Positions 4,910 to 12,946 of a stretch of 17,099 bases of DNA are shown here, piece after piece. Every line of letters begins with the position of its first letter. Position 1 is the stretch's first letter. A model generated the notes under the pieces. The model searched no databases and was not told the origin of the DNA. It was given only the letters and a program-made list of their open reading frames with translations. This DNA is from DATNPH01 sp036703315 (GTDB taxonomy: Bacteria > Cyanobacteriota > Cyanobacteriia > Cyanobacteriales > Coleofasciculaceae): the NCBI GenBank assembly GCA_036703315.1, contig DATNPH010000232.1, positions 1 to 17,099 of the forward strand, given 5' to 3'. The translations under genes were made by a program, and so were the position numbers.

Positions 4910-7768
4910 ATGACAACTCCAATAACGCACAAAAGAATCGACAATGACACGATTTCGGCGGTCAAACAGGCTGATATTGTCGAGGTCATCTCAAAACACG
5001 TTGCCCTAGAGAAGCGTGGCAAGGACTATATGGGTTTGTGTCCGTTCCACGACGAAAAGACGCCCAGCTTCAGCGTCAGCCCAACTAAGCAGCTGTACTA
5101 CTGCTTCGGCTGCACTGCTGGGGGAAACGCCATCAACTTTATCATGCAGACACAAGGGAAAGGCTTTACCGATGCCGTGCTGGAGTTGGCACAAGATTTT
5201 GGAGTGCAAGTGCGCTACTCGGATGGCACCGCTGAAGGCGACGCTCCGCCTCCACGCCCACGGCGACCACTGGCACCTCTCCCAGAGCAAGCCAAGATTA
5301 GGGCAGAGTCACAGAAGGATTGTACGTTTTCACCCAATATCCAATTAGCTCAGTTGCCAGCTCTAGCAACTGACAGTCCTAGGCGGCAGCAGCGGAAGAA
5401 CGACACTGAAATCATCTATCGTTATCCCGAATGGCTCTGGGTTCAACGCTTAGAAACCCCAGATGCTAGCAAACCCAAAGGATACAAAAAAATTACCCTG
5501 CCTTGGCATATTAACGACCAGGGCAAGGCCGTCAAGGGGAAAGGCGCTCACCGCTGGAGTCCCTACCGTATGGAGGAAGTAGAGCAGTACGCTGTTGGTA
5601 AGTGGCTACTGATGCCAGAGGGCGAAGCTTGTGTTGAATCAAGTCGCAGCTCATTAGGGCTAGTCGCTTCGACGCTCCAAGGCGGTAGTTGGTCAGCCGA
5701 TGACCTCAAGAGCGCGATGCTCCAGTACCAGAAAGTCGGCGTCGCAGGCATCGTTTTTGCTCCTGACCATGACGAAGCTGGCAGGAAGAAAGCCCAAAAA
5801 GCCCAAAAAGCCGCTTCCCTAGTTGGATTACCCTTCATTACTCTTGACCCTCTGGCGATTTGGGAGGAAATGCCCGAAGCTGGAGATATAGTAGATTGGG
5901 TTCAATGGGGTATAGGTCAAGGCATGGATCGGGATGACTTCATTCGGCGATTGGAGGAATCAATACACGCCGCCGTCAACAATCGCTTAAAACAGCAAAA
6001 ACTTAACGATCCGATCGAACGCGCCAAGCTGGAGATTAAGGCATGGCTAAAAGAAACCGATGTCACCCGGCGCGAAATTAGCCGAGGAGAGATTCAAGCG
6101 AGATACCGTCTCAAAGACGCTGCCTTTGAGCGAGTAATCAGGAGCCTAGACGAAAACTCCAAAATTTCCATTCCCAAAGACTTGGGCTTCGACGAAATTC
6201 TATCCCTTCCACAAATGGGCATTGAATACGTTATCCCCGGTATGCTACCAGCGGGTGAAACCGTTTTGTTGGTGGCAGACCCCAAGGCCGGTAAATCTTT
6301 ACTTGCGTATGATGCCGCTTTTGCCGTCGTAACAGGTGAATCTCACTTTTTAGGAGAACAAACCAAGCAGGGCAAAGTGCTGATTATCCAGTGTGATGAG
6401 TCGCTCAACACTGCCAGGGGACGCTTGCTCAAGCGCGGTTTCCGTCGCGAGGATGGTCCTAACCTGCGGATTATGGACTCGTTCAATATCAGCCAGCTAG
6501 GTCTGTTGGAGGAAAAGCTGGAGTCGTTCCGACCCACGCTGGTGATTATCGATAGCTTACGGCGCATCAATGCAGGTCGGGAAGTGTCAGAGAACTCGGC
6601 TGAGTTTGCCGACAATATTTACCAGCTCAAGGAACTGTGCGGGAGGTATAACACCGCTCTTCTCCTGATCCACCACTCCAGCAAGAATCAAGAAGCTGTT
6701 GGTGTTAGTCGAGTTCGGGGTAGCAGTGCGATCGCCGGTGCTGTTTGGGGAGTGTGGCAGCTCGACCAAATCCCTAAGCCTGACCCCAACAATAAGAAGC
6801 GCCAAATCATCGACCCCAAAGACTCGACGCGAATCCTCAGCATTATCGCTCGTGACGTTGAAGGACAACGCCTGAAGATTGAGTTGGACCCAGAGAACAA
6901 TCACTGGATATCTCACGGCGAAGAAGGGGCTGATGCTCTAGCACTCAAAGAGCGTCAGACAATCGGGAATCAGATAATAGCTCTGCTCAAGCCCATCTCG
7001 CCCAAGGGCTTGGAAGCCAGCGAGATCAAAGAGGCGTTGGGTGTGGGCAACAGTGTCTACCCGGCACTGAATCGGTTGGTGGGCAAGCGGGTTATTGGGT
7101 CAAGACCTTCTACCAAAGATCGACGCCGTACTGTCTATTTTTATCCCACTGGTTCAGACGGAAATCAGGAGGACACTCCCCCCCCTACACCTACAGATTC
7201 AATTGATAGAAAATCTACTGAAAGTGCTGTGCAATCTAGCGTTGCTGATCCAATATCTAATCCATATCACTCGATATCCAATCCCTATCAGCCAACCGAG
7301 GAAATAGAGGATGAAACTGCCTCAGGTGACGATACCGCAATGCCTTCAGCGTTCGATATCAATTCGCAGGTTTTCCAGGGGGGAGTGGATGCTCAAGCCG
7401 TGTCTGAAAGCTCTGCCTCACCAGCACCTTCTTTAAGTGAGGAACTAGCTGAAATACTACTTGTGTGCGATTGTGCAGAAGCCGTAGCCGGATTACATCA
7501 AGTCCCTAGCTTTACGCCAGAGTTACTCGATGAGGCTTGTAAACGCCTGTCTCCTGAAAAGCACGCTCAAATCAAAGCCTGGGTAATTGAGCTGAACTCT
7601 CGACTCAAAGTCGGTAATCGCGTATTTGTCAATAGCTGCCCTCATACGGATAGACTTGGTCCCTATCCAATCGAATGGGTTGATAACGATGGTGGAATTG
7701 CCAAGGTTGAGGGTTTTGTGGAGCCGATTTCACTGGTGGATTTGAGGAAGGCGAAGGCTACTGAGTAA
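4910..7768 (+). CDS. Primase-helicase replication protein (CHC2 zinc finger, Toprim, RecA-like ATPase, winged helix)
   Basis: This 952-residue multidomain protein has an AGGAGGT site 7 bases before its ATG. Residues 13-105 form a DnaG-type CHC2 zinc finger with C44, H47, C65 and C68. Residues about 228-335 form a Toprim-like domain with an acidic motif (MPEGEA, E237/E239) and a DxD motif (APDHDEAG, D286/D288). Residues about 440-620 form a RecA/RepA-like helicase ATPase: Walker A ADPKAGKS at 456-463, Walker B LVIID at 544-548 and LLIHHSS at about 585. Residues about 685-745 look like a winged helix. An acidic Ser/Pro-rich linker leads to a C-terminal domain at about 855-945. It probably makes primers and unwinds DNA at the plasmid origin; iterons lie directly upstream. 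Confidence 0.85.
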   Translation: MTTPITHKRIDNDTISAVKQADIVEVISKHVALEKRGKDYMGLCPFHDEKTPSFSVSPTKQLYYCFGCTAGGNAINFIMQTQGKGFTDAVLELAQDFGVQVRYSDGTAEGDAPPPRPRRPLAPLPEQAKIRAESQKDCTFSPNIQLAQLPALATDSPRRQQRKNDTEIIYRYPEWLWVQRLETPDASKPKGYKKITLPWHINDQGKAVKGKGAHRWSPYRMEEVEQYAVGKWLLMPEGEACVESSRSSLGLVASTLQGGSWSADDLKSAMLQYQKVGVAGIVFAPDHDEAGRKKAQKAQKAASLVGLPFITLDPLAIWEEMPEAGDIVDWVQWGIGQGMDRDDFIRRLEESIHAAVNNRLKQQKLNDPIERAKLEIKAWLKETDVTRREISRGEIQARYRLKDAAFERVIRSLDENSKISIPKDLGFDEILSLPQMGIEYVIPGMLPAGETVLLVADPKAGKSLLAYDAAFAVVTGESHFLGEQTKQGKVLIIQCDESLNTARGRLLKRGFRREDGPNLRIMDSFNISQLGLLEEKLESFRPTLVIIDSLRRINAGREVSENSAEFADNIYQLKELCGRYNTALLLIHHSSKNQEAVGVSRVRGSSAIAGAVWGVWQLDQIPKPDPNNKKRQIIDPKDSTRILSIIARDVEGQRLKIELDPENNHWISHGEEGADALALKERQTIGNQIIALLKPISPKGLEASEIKEALGVGNSVYPALNRLVGKRVIGSRPSTKDRRRTVYFYPTGSDGNQEDTPPPTPTDSIDRKSTESAVQSSVADPISNPYHSISNPYQPTEEIEDETASGDDTAMPSAFDINSQVFQGGVDAQAVSESSASPAPSLSEELAEILLVCDCAEAVAGLHQVPSFTPELLDEACKRLSPEKHAQIKAWVIELNSRLKVGNRVFVNSCPHTDRLGPYPIEWVDNDGGIAKVEGFVEPISLVDLRKAKATE

Positions 7769-7788
7769 TCGGGGTAAAACTAGGGTTC

Positions 7789-7853
7789 GTGTCACCAGGG
7801 GCAAGGTAGAAGAATGATGCAAAAGTCAACCCCTTTCCTGCCCGTTTTTGATA
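7789..7853 (+). terminator. Possible terminator after the primase-helicase
   Basis: GGGCAAGG (7799-7806) can pair imperfectly with CCTTTCCTGCCC (about 7832-7843), followed by GTTTTTG. The stem has bulges and a long loop, so this is a weak call. It sits about 30 bp after the stop, where the message should end. Confidence 0.3.
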
Positions 7854-7883
7854 AGTAATACAAATCATGACTTTGCCTAATTA

Positions 7884-7955
7884 GGGGGAAAAGTAACGAA
7901 GCTGTCATGAAGTGCCAAATTCCTTCAAACCATTACCGTGCAATTGTTTCAGCTT
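7884..7955 (+). repeat. Left terminal inverted repeat of the Tn3-family element
   Basis: The 72 bases match the reverse complement of 11184-11255 exactly and begin GGGGGAAAAGTAACGAAGCT. The usual Tn3-family end is about 38 bp, so this repeat is about twice as long. The transposase stop codon lies only 4 bp inside it. Confidence 0.92.
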
Positions 7956-7959
7956 TTAC

Positions 7960-9486
7960 CTAAGCCGCTAGTTCAATCGGTAACCGTTCATCAAGATCCA
8001 ATCGGAACGTCCCATAAGGATTGACATGACCCCAAATCAACGGAGTTAGCGCCCTCAAATCCTCTGGCTGCATCAATTCCATCCATTTCGGCTGTGATAA
8101 GACCTGCTGGATCATCAGCGTGTTGATGTAAACTAAACACGACTGCAACAGATGTAAAGACAACACCGCAATCTCCTGGTCTTCCAGTCGGTTAGTAGCA
8201 ATTTCCTTTCCCTTGCCAAAGAAAATAAACCCATTGGCATTGTTCCAGTTTTCCACCACATTCAGTGCCTGATTAATTTCTCGACGCAAGGATTCTGAAT
8301 TGAGATACTGACACAAGAAAATTGTCTTGATGACTTTCCCTAACTCCGCCAAGGCTCGATATGTGGGGTGGGTCAAGTTCTGACGAGTAAATCGCTTGAG
8401 GATTGCCTCTGTTTCTGCCGTTCCTAATCGCAGGGCTGTGGCATACTTAATCATCTGGTCGTACTGTTGACGAATCAACTCCCAATTAATCGGACGAGTC
8501 AAAATCGGTTGCAGATTTGGATAAGCATCAGGTTGTCCTGAGGCAGGACGATAGAGTTTTTGACGATGAATCCCTTTCAAACGCGGCATTAACTCAAACC
8601 CCAACAAATGACAGAAGGCAAATGCCACCTCAGATTGACCATGACTATCAACATAGTTCTTTTCCACCTTCATTTCTGTGCAGTGGCGTAAGACTCCTTC
8701 AATCATCGCCGCCACCTCAGAGGAAGAACAGGTTTTCAGTTGAGAATAAATACAGGCAGAATTCTTCTCAACGTGCCAGTAAATCATGACTCCTCGTCCG
8801 CCATAGCGAATGTGCCATTCCGTCATCAAATTCTGATCCCACGCCCCAAACTTCTTAGAGTCACTGGCACAAGTCGTTGTCCCTTCCCCCCAAATATGAG
8901 GTTGACGAATCTCAAACGTGGCATTGACCACTTCAGCAATGGCATTTCTCAACTGGGGTTGGTGAATGAAGCGAGAACGCACATAGAGCAAATCCGAATA
9001 GTTTTCTCCCAATTCCCCAGCACTTAAGCGCCGAATCCCTGTATTCGTTCCTAAAGCATACAGACAAACCAATAAACGCTTCTGCAAGATTTTCGGGTCA
9101 AGGCTTTCTCGTGTCGCTACACTCTTGAAATGTTGCGTAAAATTGGTGCGTAAGTCCGTTTCCTTAAGCATGTCCAACAGACTTGTCGAAGACCAGCAGC
9201 GCTCAATTTCAGTTTTGAGACGGTCTAAATTAATAGGTTCAGGACTGGGTTGAAAGGGAGATAAACGAATCCAACCCTCGCTTTTCTGAAGAATTTGCAC
9301 ATCCTGATTCTTAGGCATTCTTTGGTCAAGTTCTGCCAAAGATTCCTGAAGAAGCTCCTGCAAATTGGTGATAAATTTGTCTATATTAGTGGGTTGAGAA
9401 AGAGCCTGGTAGTAGACCTCTCGGTTTTCCTCAAAATCAGTGGGTAAATCCTGGTCAGGGTTGCGATAACGGGAAGCCCCAACCAC
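7960..9486 (-). pseudogene. tnpA: Tn3-family transposase TnpA, C-terminal catalytic part (broken gene)
   Basis: This 508-residue frame carries the DDE_Tnp_Tn3 catalytic domain. The first Asp is in CASDSKKFGAWD, the second in YVDSHGQSEVAF, and the Glu is in NVVENWNNANGF, followed by GKGKEIATN. The apparent GTG start at 9486 is not the natural one. The same frame reads further upstream to about 9534 as VLQALRDGLRCKEIWVVGA, typical of the middle of intact Tn3 transposases. A TGA at 9535-9537 closes it exactly where the N-terminal part is joined in another frame. The domain would cut and join transposon ends, but as encoded it lacks its N-terminal DNA-binding part. Confidence 0.85.
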
Positions 9487-10403
9487 CCAGATTTCCTTGC
9501 ATCGTAGTCCGTCCCGTAATGCCTGAAGAACCGCTCAACCAAGTTATCAGTGATTTCTCGACTCCGCAGCCAACAAAAAGCAGCCAAGAGTGTATAACGT
9601 TTATGGTCTGGGTGGCGGCGTAATTGGCTGGGGGCTTCAACAGCAACCCTTTGCTTATAGGCCTCAAGAACTTTGGCTCCAACCTGTCCAAATAACTGCT
9701 CTGGTAGTTCCAGTTGGCGCAGTTGTTCTAGTTTGGCAGCCTCTTTTTGGAGGCTGTCTAACCCTAAGCGACCTGGGTCAGTTTTAAGTTGTGCTAGCAG
9801 TGAAGCCGTTACAGCTGTTTGATTATCTCCTTCAATAGGTTCATCTCTGGAAACTGTCAGTAATGCATCCAGGCGTTGGCGTATTGGGAGTGATAACTGA
9901 CTGGCTATGTGCTGACAAAATTCTTCTTCAAAACTCCGTACTGCCGAACGCACTAATCGTTCTAGACGTTCTGGTGTGGGCGGTTCAATTTTTAAGGCTC
10001 GTAAATGCTGTCTGGCTGCCAGTTTGAGTGACTCAATTTTCAACTCATAAGCCAGAAGTTGGGTCTGCAACCAAGCCATTAAAGCTTTACCATCTTTGAC
10101 CTGAAAAATCCGAAATCCTAGCTCCTGACGAATTTCAACCCGATATCTTTTTAGCGTCCGTCCTTGCCAATCGAAGCTAGCATAACTCTCGCTACCTACT
10201 CGAAGCTGTGAGGCCACATAATCAATTACTGATTGAGGAATTTCTGCTTTTTGTTCAGGGAAACGAGCATAGAGTTGAAAAAATTTGAGCAGAAGGGCAA
10301 AAACTAAACGTGATGGGGTATTTTTTCCCTCTAATAACACTAATTCATCGCCCAGAAGTGTCCAATGTTCGACCAACTCCTCCGGTTGCCAATTTTGTTT
10401 CAT
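9381..10403 (-). pseudogene. tnpA: Tn3-family transposase TnpA, N-terminal part (broken gene)
   Basis: This 340-residue frame matches the N-terminal DUF4158 region and following helical segment of Tn3 transposases (MKQNWQPEELVEHWTLLGDE at the start, RYTLLAAFCWLRSREITDNL near residue 280). Homology ends after EITDNLVE at about 9534, and the last 50 or so residues are out-of-frame translation of the catalytic part. Together the two parts give roughly 810 residues, against about 960-1000 for intact TnpA. An internal deletion of roughly 150-190 codons with a frame change therefore broke the gene. The N-terminal half alone may still bind the terminal repeats. Confidence 0.82.
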
Positions 10404-10450
10404 TCAGAAGACGAGATTACGGATGCACAGTATTATCTCTTGTGAGAGGG

Positions 10451-11086
10451 TTAGTCTGTCCAAAAAGATTCAAACCGTTGGGGCGACATTTGAGTATAGC
10501 GGACAGTATGGTGGATGTTCTTATGTCCCAAGTAATCCTGAATGGCTCTGGTATCGTGACCACAGGAGGCTAAATAATAGCCACAGGCATGACGCAATTG
10601 ATGGGGATGAACAGGAAATGGGATTCCTGCAAGTTTACCAGCTCTGGCTACGATTTGACGTATAGCTCTGGTTGATAAAGGTGCTTTGCGCTCGCTGACA
10701 AAGACATATTGGGTGTCGGGGTAATCTCGTTGAAGAGTCCGTAAGGCTCTTAGTTCTCTAGCACGCAGAGGATGGGTACTATCATGTCCGTGTTTGACTC
10801 TTCGGATCTCGATATAGCCATCGGACAAATCTACGCTCGACCACTTGAGGGCAACCAACTCCGCTGTGCGAAGCCCGTGACGATACATTACAAGGATGAT
10901 TGCTGCGTCTCGAATCCTATGTCTTCCAACTTTTCGGGCAGCTTGAATCAGTGACTCTACTTCCGATGGTCGCAAATATTCTCTATCTCGCTCTGATCTT
11001 TGTTTGGGGGGTGGAGGAGAGTGAGTTGAAAACTTTGCCTTAAATGGATGTGGAGTTGTTGCGGCTGGCATGAGTCTAAACCTCAT
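10451..11086 (-). CDS. Tyrosine recombinase, TnpI-like resolvase of the transposon
   Basis: This 211-residue protein has the full tyrosine-recombinase active site: Arg in YRHGLRTAELV (about residue 72), Lys in RRVKHGHDS (about 98), HxxR in HPHQLRHACGYYL (about 160-163), His in DYLGHKNIHHT (about 186) and the nucleophile Tyr in VRYTQ (about 196). It lacks most of the N-terminal core-binding domain, like the short FimB/FimE types. In Tn3-family elements such as Tn4430 a tyrosine recombinase (TnpI) resolves cointegrates, and that role fits here. An ATG at 11071 with AGG upstream is an alternative start. Confidence 0.82.
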   Translation of the reverse strand: MRFRLMPAATTPHPFKAKFSTHSPPPPKQRSERDREYLRPSEVESLIQAARKVGRHRIRDAAIILVMYRHGLRTAELVALKWSSVDLSDGYIEIRRVKHGHDSTHPLRARELRALRTLQRDYPDTQYVFVSERKAPLSTRAIRQIVARAGKLAGIPFPVHPHQLRHACGYYLASCGHDTRAIQDYLGHKNIHHTVRYTQMSPQRFESFWTD

Positions 11087-11113
11087 GCTTGTGTATCTGT
11101 CTCTACGATACTC

Positions 11114-11138
11114 TGCCTAAAAGAGAACGAACTAGGCA
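11114..11138. other. Inverted repeat upstream of the tyrosine recombinase (candidate resolution site core)
   Basis: TGCCTA (11114-11119) and TAGGCA (11133-11138) flank a 13-bp spacer between the recombinase start and the right terminal repeat. TnpI-type elements carry their recombination site in exactly this place. The arms are short, so the call is tentative. Confidence 0.35.
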
Positions 11139-11183
11139 AAGTTAGTCAGGAGATAACTAAAAAATCCCCGTTGAGAAAAGGAC

Positions 11184-11255
11184 AAGCTGAAACAATTGCA
11201 CGGTAATGGTTTGAAGGAATTTGGCACTTCATGACAGCTTCGTTACTTTTCCCCC
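11184..11255 (-). repeat. Right terminal inverted repeat of the Tn3-family element
   Basis: Exact reverse complement of 7884-7955 over 72 bases; the outer end is CCCCC at 11251-11255. The complete identity points to recent origin or to gene conversion between the ends. Confidence 0.92.
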
Positions 11256-11490
11256 TTGAGATTGGGGAACGTGTCTTTCACGCTCAGGAAAAGTTATCCA
11301 GGTTCGTCTTTTCAGGGTGATTTGGCACAGCAGGCTTTATAGCTTCTGTTCTCAGTGTCGAAGGGTGATGATGGCGATTACGTTTGCGCTTCGTTTTACT
11401 TTATGTGTGAGTTTGGGCAAGTTGTAAAAACGTGAGAACGATGCTTCTTACACATGTGTCGAGATTAACAAGTACACCTGAAAACTACCC

Positions 11491-11631
11491 AGGTCTAACG
11501 GCTAGACACTTATAGTACATTATGCTGCACAAAAATGTATCTTGAAGTGTTTAGGCGTTAGACACTTATAACGCATTATGTTGTATAACATCGTATTTTC
11601 TATGTGTCTAACCGTTAGACACATAGAAAAT
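11491..11631. repeat. Three related palindromes (TCTAAC/GTTAGA type) at 56-57 bp spacing
   Basis: Site A (11491-11514) reads GTCTAACGGCTAGACACTT. Site B (11545-11570) reads AAGTGTTTAGGCGTTAGAC followed by ACTTATA. Site C (11595-11631) is a perfect palindrome with 18-bp arms, ATTTTCTATGTGTCTAAC and its complement, around one C. Equivalent bases lie 56 and 57 bp apart. A and B also share a downstream tail TAGACACTTATA-(3 nt)-CATTATG. A and B can pair with each other over 19 positions with one mismatch. These may be operators, a centromere, or recombination sites. Confidence 0.6.
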
Positions 11632-11639
11632 TCAGGAGA

Positions 11640-11880
11640 GCGATCGCTAAGCACACAGACTTCTTGCTCTATCACGACGTAGAGTTGAAGCTTCGCTTCA
11701 TGGCTTCTGGTAAGGGTAGCAGCAAGCCATCTAAAGTCAAGTTCAACTCTACCAACGCAAGCCTTCTAATCTGCGTAGGGTTCTCAACATGCCTCTGCCC
11801 AATTGTAGGTGGTGAGGTAAGAGGCTACCACTTCCATAAAGCTGCCACTGATATAGAACCTCCTGCATAAGGTCAGCTAA
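11640..11880. other. Structured non-coding stretch, possible decayed transposase tail
   Basis: GTAGAGTTGAA (11680-11690) pairs perfectly with TTCAACTCTAC (11741-11751). Inside that stem ATGGCTT and AAGCCAT pair. ACGCA/TGCGT and GTGGT/ACCAC hairpins follow to the right. On the minus strand one frame reads HVENPTQIRRLALVELNLTL and continues to a stop near 11668. Its character reminds me of C-terminal tails of IS200/IS605-type TnpB genes, but a TAG interrupts it and no zinc-finger part is present. A plus-strand frame of 68 residues crosses the same stems and looks unconvincing as a gene. Confidence 0.3.
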
Positions 11881-11895
11881 CTTCAGAGATATGTC

Positions 11896-12024
11896 ATGGA
11901 GTACCTGATTTGTACGATTAACGAGCCTGAAAAAAGTTTCTCAGCTTTGGCTTTATCCTTATTGACCTTAGTCACTGCCTCAACCGTTTCAGTTGTAACT
12001 CTCGGCCTAATTTCCCTGGTCTAG
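11896..12024 (+). CDS. Possible 42-residue single-span membrane peptide
   Basis: ATG at 11896 to TAG at 12022-12024 encodes MEYLICTINEPEKSF followed by a hydrophobic Leu/Val/Thr/Ser stretch to the end (SLLTLVTASTVSVVTLGLI). It is thus a short polar N-terminus with one membrane span. It stands 32 bp before the GNAT gene on the same strand, and that gene also ends in a membrane span, so they could be co-transcribed partners. The ribosome-binding site is weak (GAG about 8-10 bases upstream). Size and weak signal keep confidence low. Confidence 0.35.
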   Translation: MEYLICTINEPEKSFSALALSLLTLVTASTVSVVTLGLISLV

Positions 12025-12056
12025 AACCGAGTATTTAGAGGAGGCAAGGGTTAAGA

Positions 12057-12668
12057 ATGAATCTTCAAATTCGCCTAGCAAAATCGGAAGATATAGAGAA
12101 AATTATCGAATTGCAATCTAGCTCAATCAGGCTGATGTCACTCGACTATAACCCAAGACAAATCGAATCTTTAGTGAGAAGTCAGGCATCAGCAAGATTA
12201 ATGCCCGACGAGATAGTCTTTCTAGCCTGTTACGAAAATGAAATAGTTGGTTTGGCTTGCCTTATAGTTGATTACTCTCTACTTAGTGGTTTATATGTTC
12301 ATCCCAACTTCATCCGACAAGGTATAGGTACACAGCTACTTGATATTCTAGAGAAAACAGCAATAGAAAAAGAGTGTAAAGCTATTTATATCATCTCATC
12401 TCTAACAGCCGCCAACTTCTATCAAGCGAAAGGCTACCAAGTAATTCGTCAATCTGGTTTTTTCTCAGAGCCTAACACTTGGATACCTTGCATAAATTTA
12501 GAGAAACGCCTACTTTCTGTTACAGAAATTCAGGGATTAAAACAACAAATTAATTACTTCCATTATTGGATAAAACCATTTTTTGGGTTTATAAGACTAA
12601 TTACACTCTGCTTAATAGGCTTACTTTTACCACTAATCATTAGCCTGCTCGTAAGTCTGTTTCTATAA
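12057..12668 (+). CDS. GNAT-family N-acetyltransferase with C-terminal membrane segment
   Basis: This is a 203-residue protein. Residues about 3-150 form a GNAT fold: an N-terminal strand (LQIRLAKSEDIEKI), core strand EIVGLACLIV, motif A LYVHPNFIRQGIGTQLLD with the acetyl-CoA loop RQGIGT (87-92), and the motif B region SSLTAANFYQAKGYQVIRQ. It would transfer an acetyl group from acetyl-CoA to an unknown amine. Residues about 179-203 are strongly hydrophobic (LITLCLIGLLLPLIISLLVS) and end the protein, so the enzyme is probably tail-anchored, which is unusual for GNATs. GAGGAGG lies 12 bases before the ATG. The gene stands between palindromic sites at 11595 and 12902. Confidence 0.8.
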   Translation: MNLQIRLAKSEDIEKIIELQSSSIRLMSLDYNPRQIESLVRSQASARLMPDEIVFLACYENEIVGLACLIVDYSLLSGLYVHPNFIRQGIGTQLLDILEKTAIEKECKAIYIISSLTAANFYQAKGYQVIRQSGFFSEPNTWIPCINLEKRLLSVTEIQGLKQQINYFHYWIKPFFGFIRLITLCLIGLLLPLIISLLVSLFL

Positions 12669-12687
12669 TTTATAATGTGAAAAAGCC

Positions 12688-12735
12688 TAATGTATAACTT
12701 GATTTCTAACTTTGTAAGTGCTTAGTTACACATTA
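12688..12735. repeat. Imperfect inverted repeat after the GNAT gene
   Basis: TAATGTATAACT (12688-12699) and AGTTACACATTA (12724-12735) are complementary at 11 of 12 positions around a 24-bp spacer. It begins 20 bp after the acetyltransferase stop. No T-run follows. It could be the 3' end structure of the message or a diverged recombination site. Confidence 0.4.
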
Positions 12736-12901
12736 CAAATGGTGATTATAAAACACACATTCGGAAGTGCCGTGAGCAGGGCATTAGCCCAAACCCTGTA
12801 ACCTCGTTAGTCTAGCGATCTCACTACTTTTACGACTTGAACCAGAACATGGACAGGCTATGAACGAGAAGTTAGGCAACGGAGTAAGCGAAGTTATCTT
12901 T

Positions 12902-12935
12902 CAGTGTCTAACGATTAGACACTTAAATATTTAAG
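12902..12935. repeat. Fourth TCTAAC/TTAGA palindrome next to a second AT-rich palindrome
   Basis: AGTGTCTAA (12903-12911) and TTAGACACT (12915-12923) form 9-bp arms around CGA, the same core as sites A-C near 11500-11631. The perfect palindrome CTTAAATATTTAAG (12922-12935) overlaps its right edge. Together they lie just after the stop of the minus-strand RHH gene and 1.3 kb from site C. Confidence 0.55.
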
Positions 12936-12946
12936 AGAATGCTTCC

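Larger units (their letters stand above)
7884..11255. mobile_element. Tn3-family transposon, 3372 bp, with 72-bp terminal inverted repeats
   Basis: The element is bounded by two identical 72-bp repeats in inverse orientation that start GGGGGAAAAG, as Tn3-family ends start with a G run. Inside are a broken Tn3-type transposase and a tyrosine recombinase, both on the minus strand. The flanking five bases are AATTA on the left and TTGAG on the right, so the usual 5-bp target duplication is absent. No passenger genes are present. With its transposase broken, it could move only if another TnpA acts on its ends. Confidence 0.9.

Noticed and set aside
4725..4913. Plus-strand 62-codon frame ending in an ATGA overlap with the primase-helicase
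   Set aside because: Its second half is the iteron cluster, giving Cys-rich repetitive translation, and its start lies in a palindrome with no good ribosome-binding site. The overlap is probably chance, though a leader peptide cannot be excluded.
9455..9691. Minus-strand 78-codon frame inside tnpA
   Set aside because: Out-of-frame shadow of the transposase with no family similarity.
7879..11260. 5-bp target duplication of the Tn3-family element
   Set aside because: The flanking bases are AATTA and TTGAG, which do not match in any register of 5 or 6 bases.
11664..11870. Plus-strand 68-codon frame
   Set aside because: It crosses long RNA-type stems, has unconvincing composition and no ribosome-binding site.
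12770..12830. tRNA-like stretch with GGGC/GCCC and CAGGG/CCCTG pairs
   Set aside because: No acceptor stem, anticodon arm or T-loop sequence can be placed consistently.
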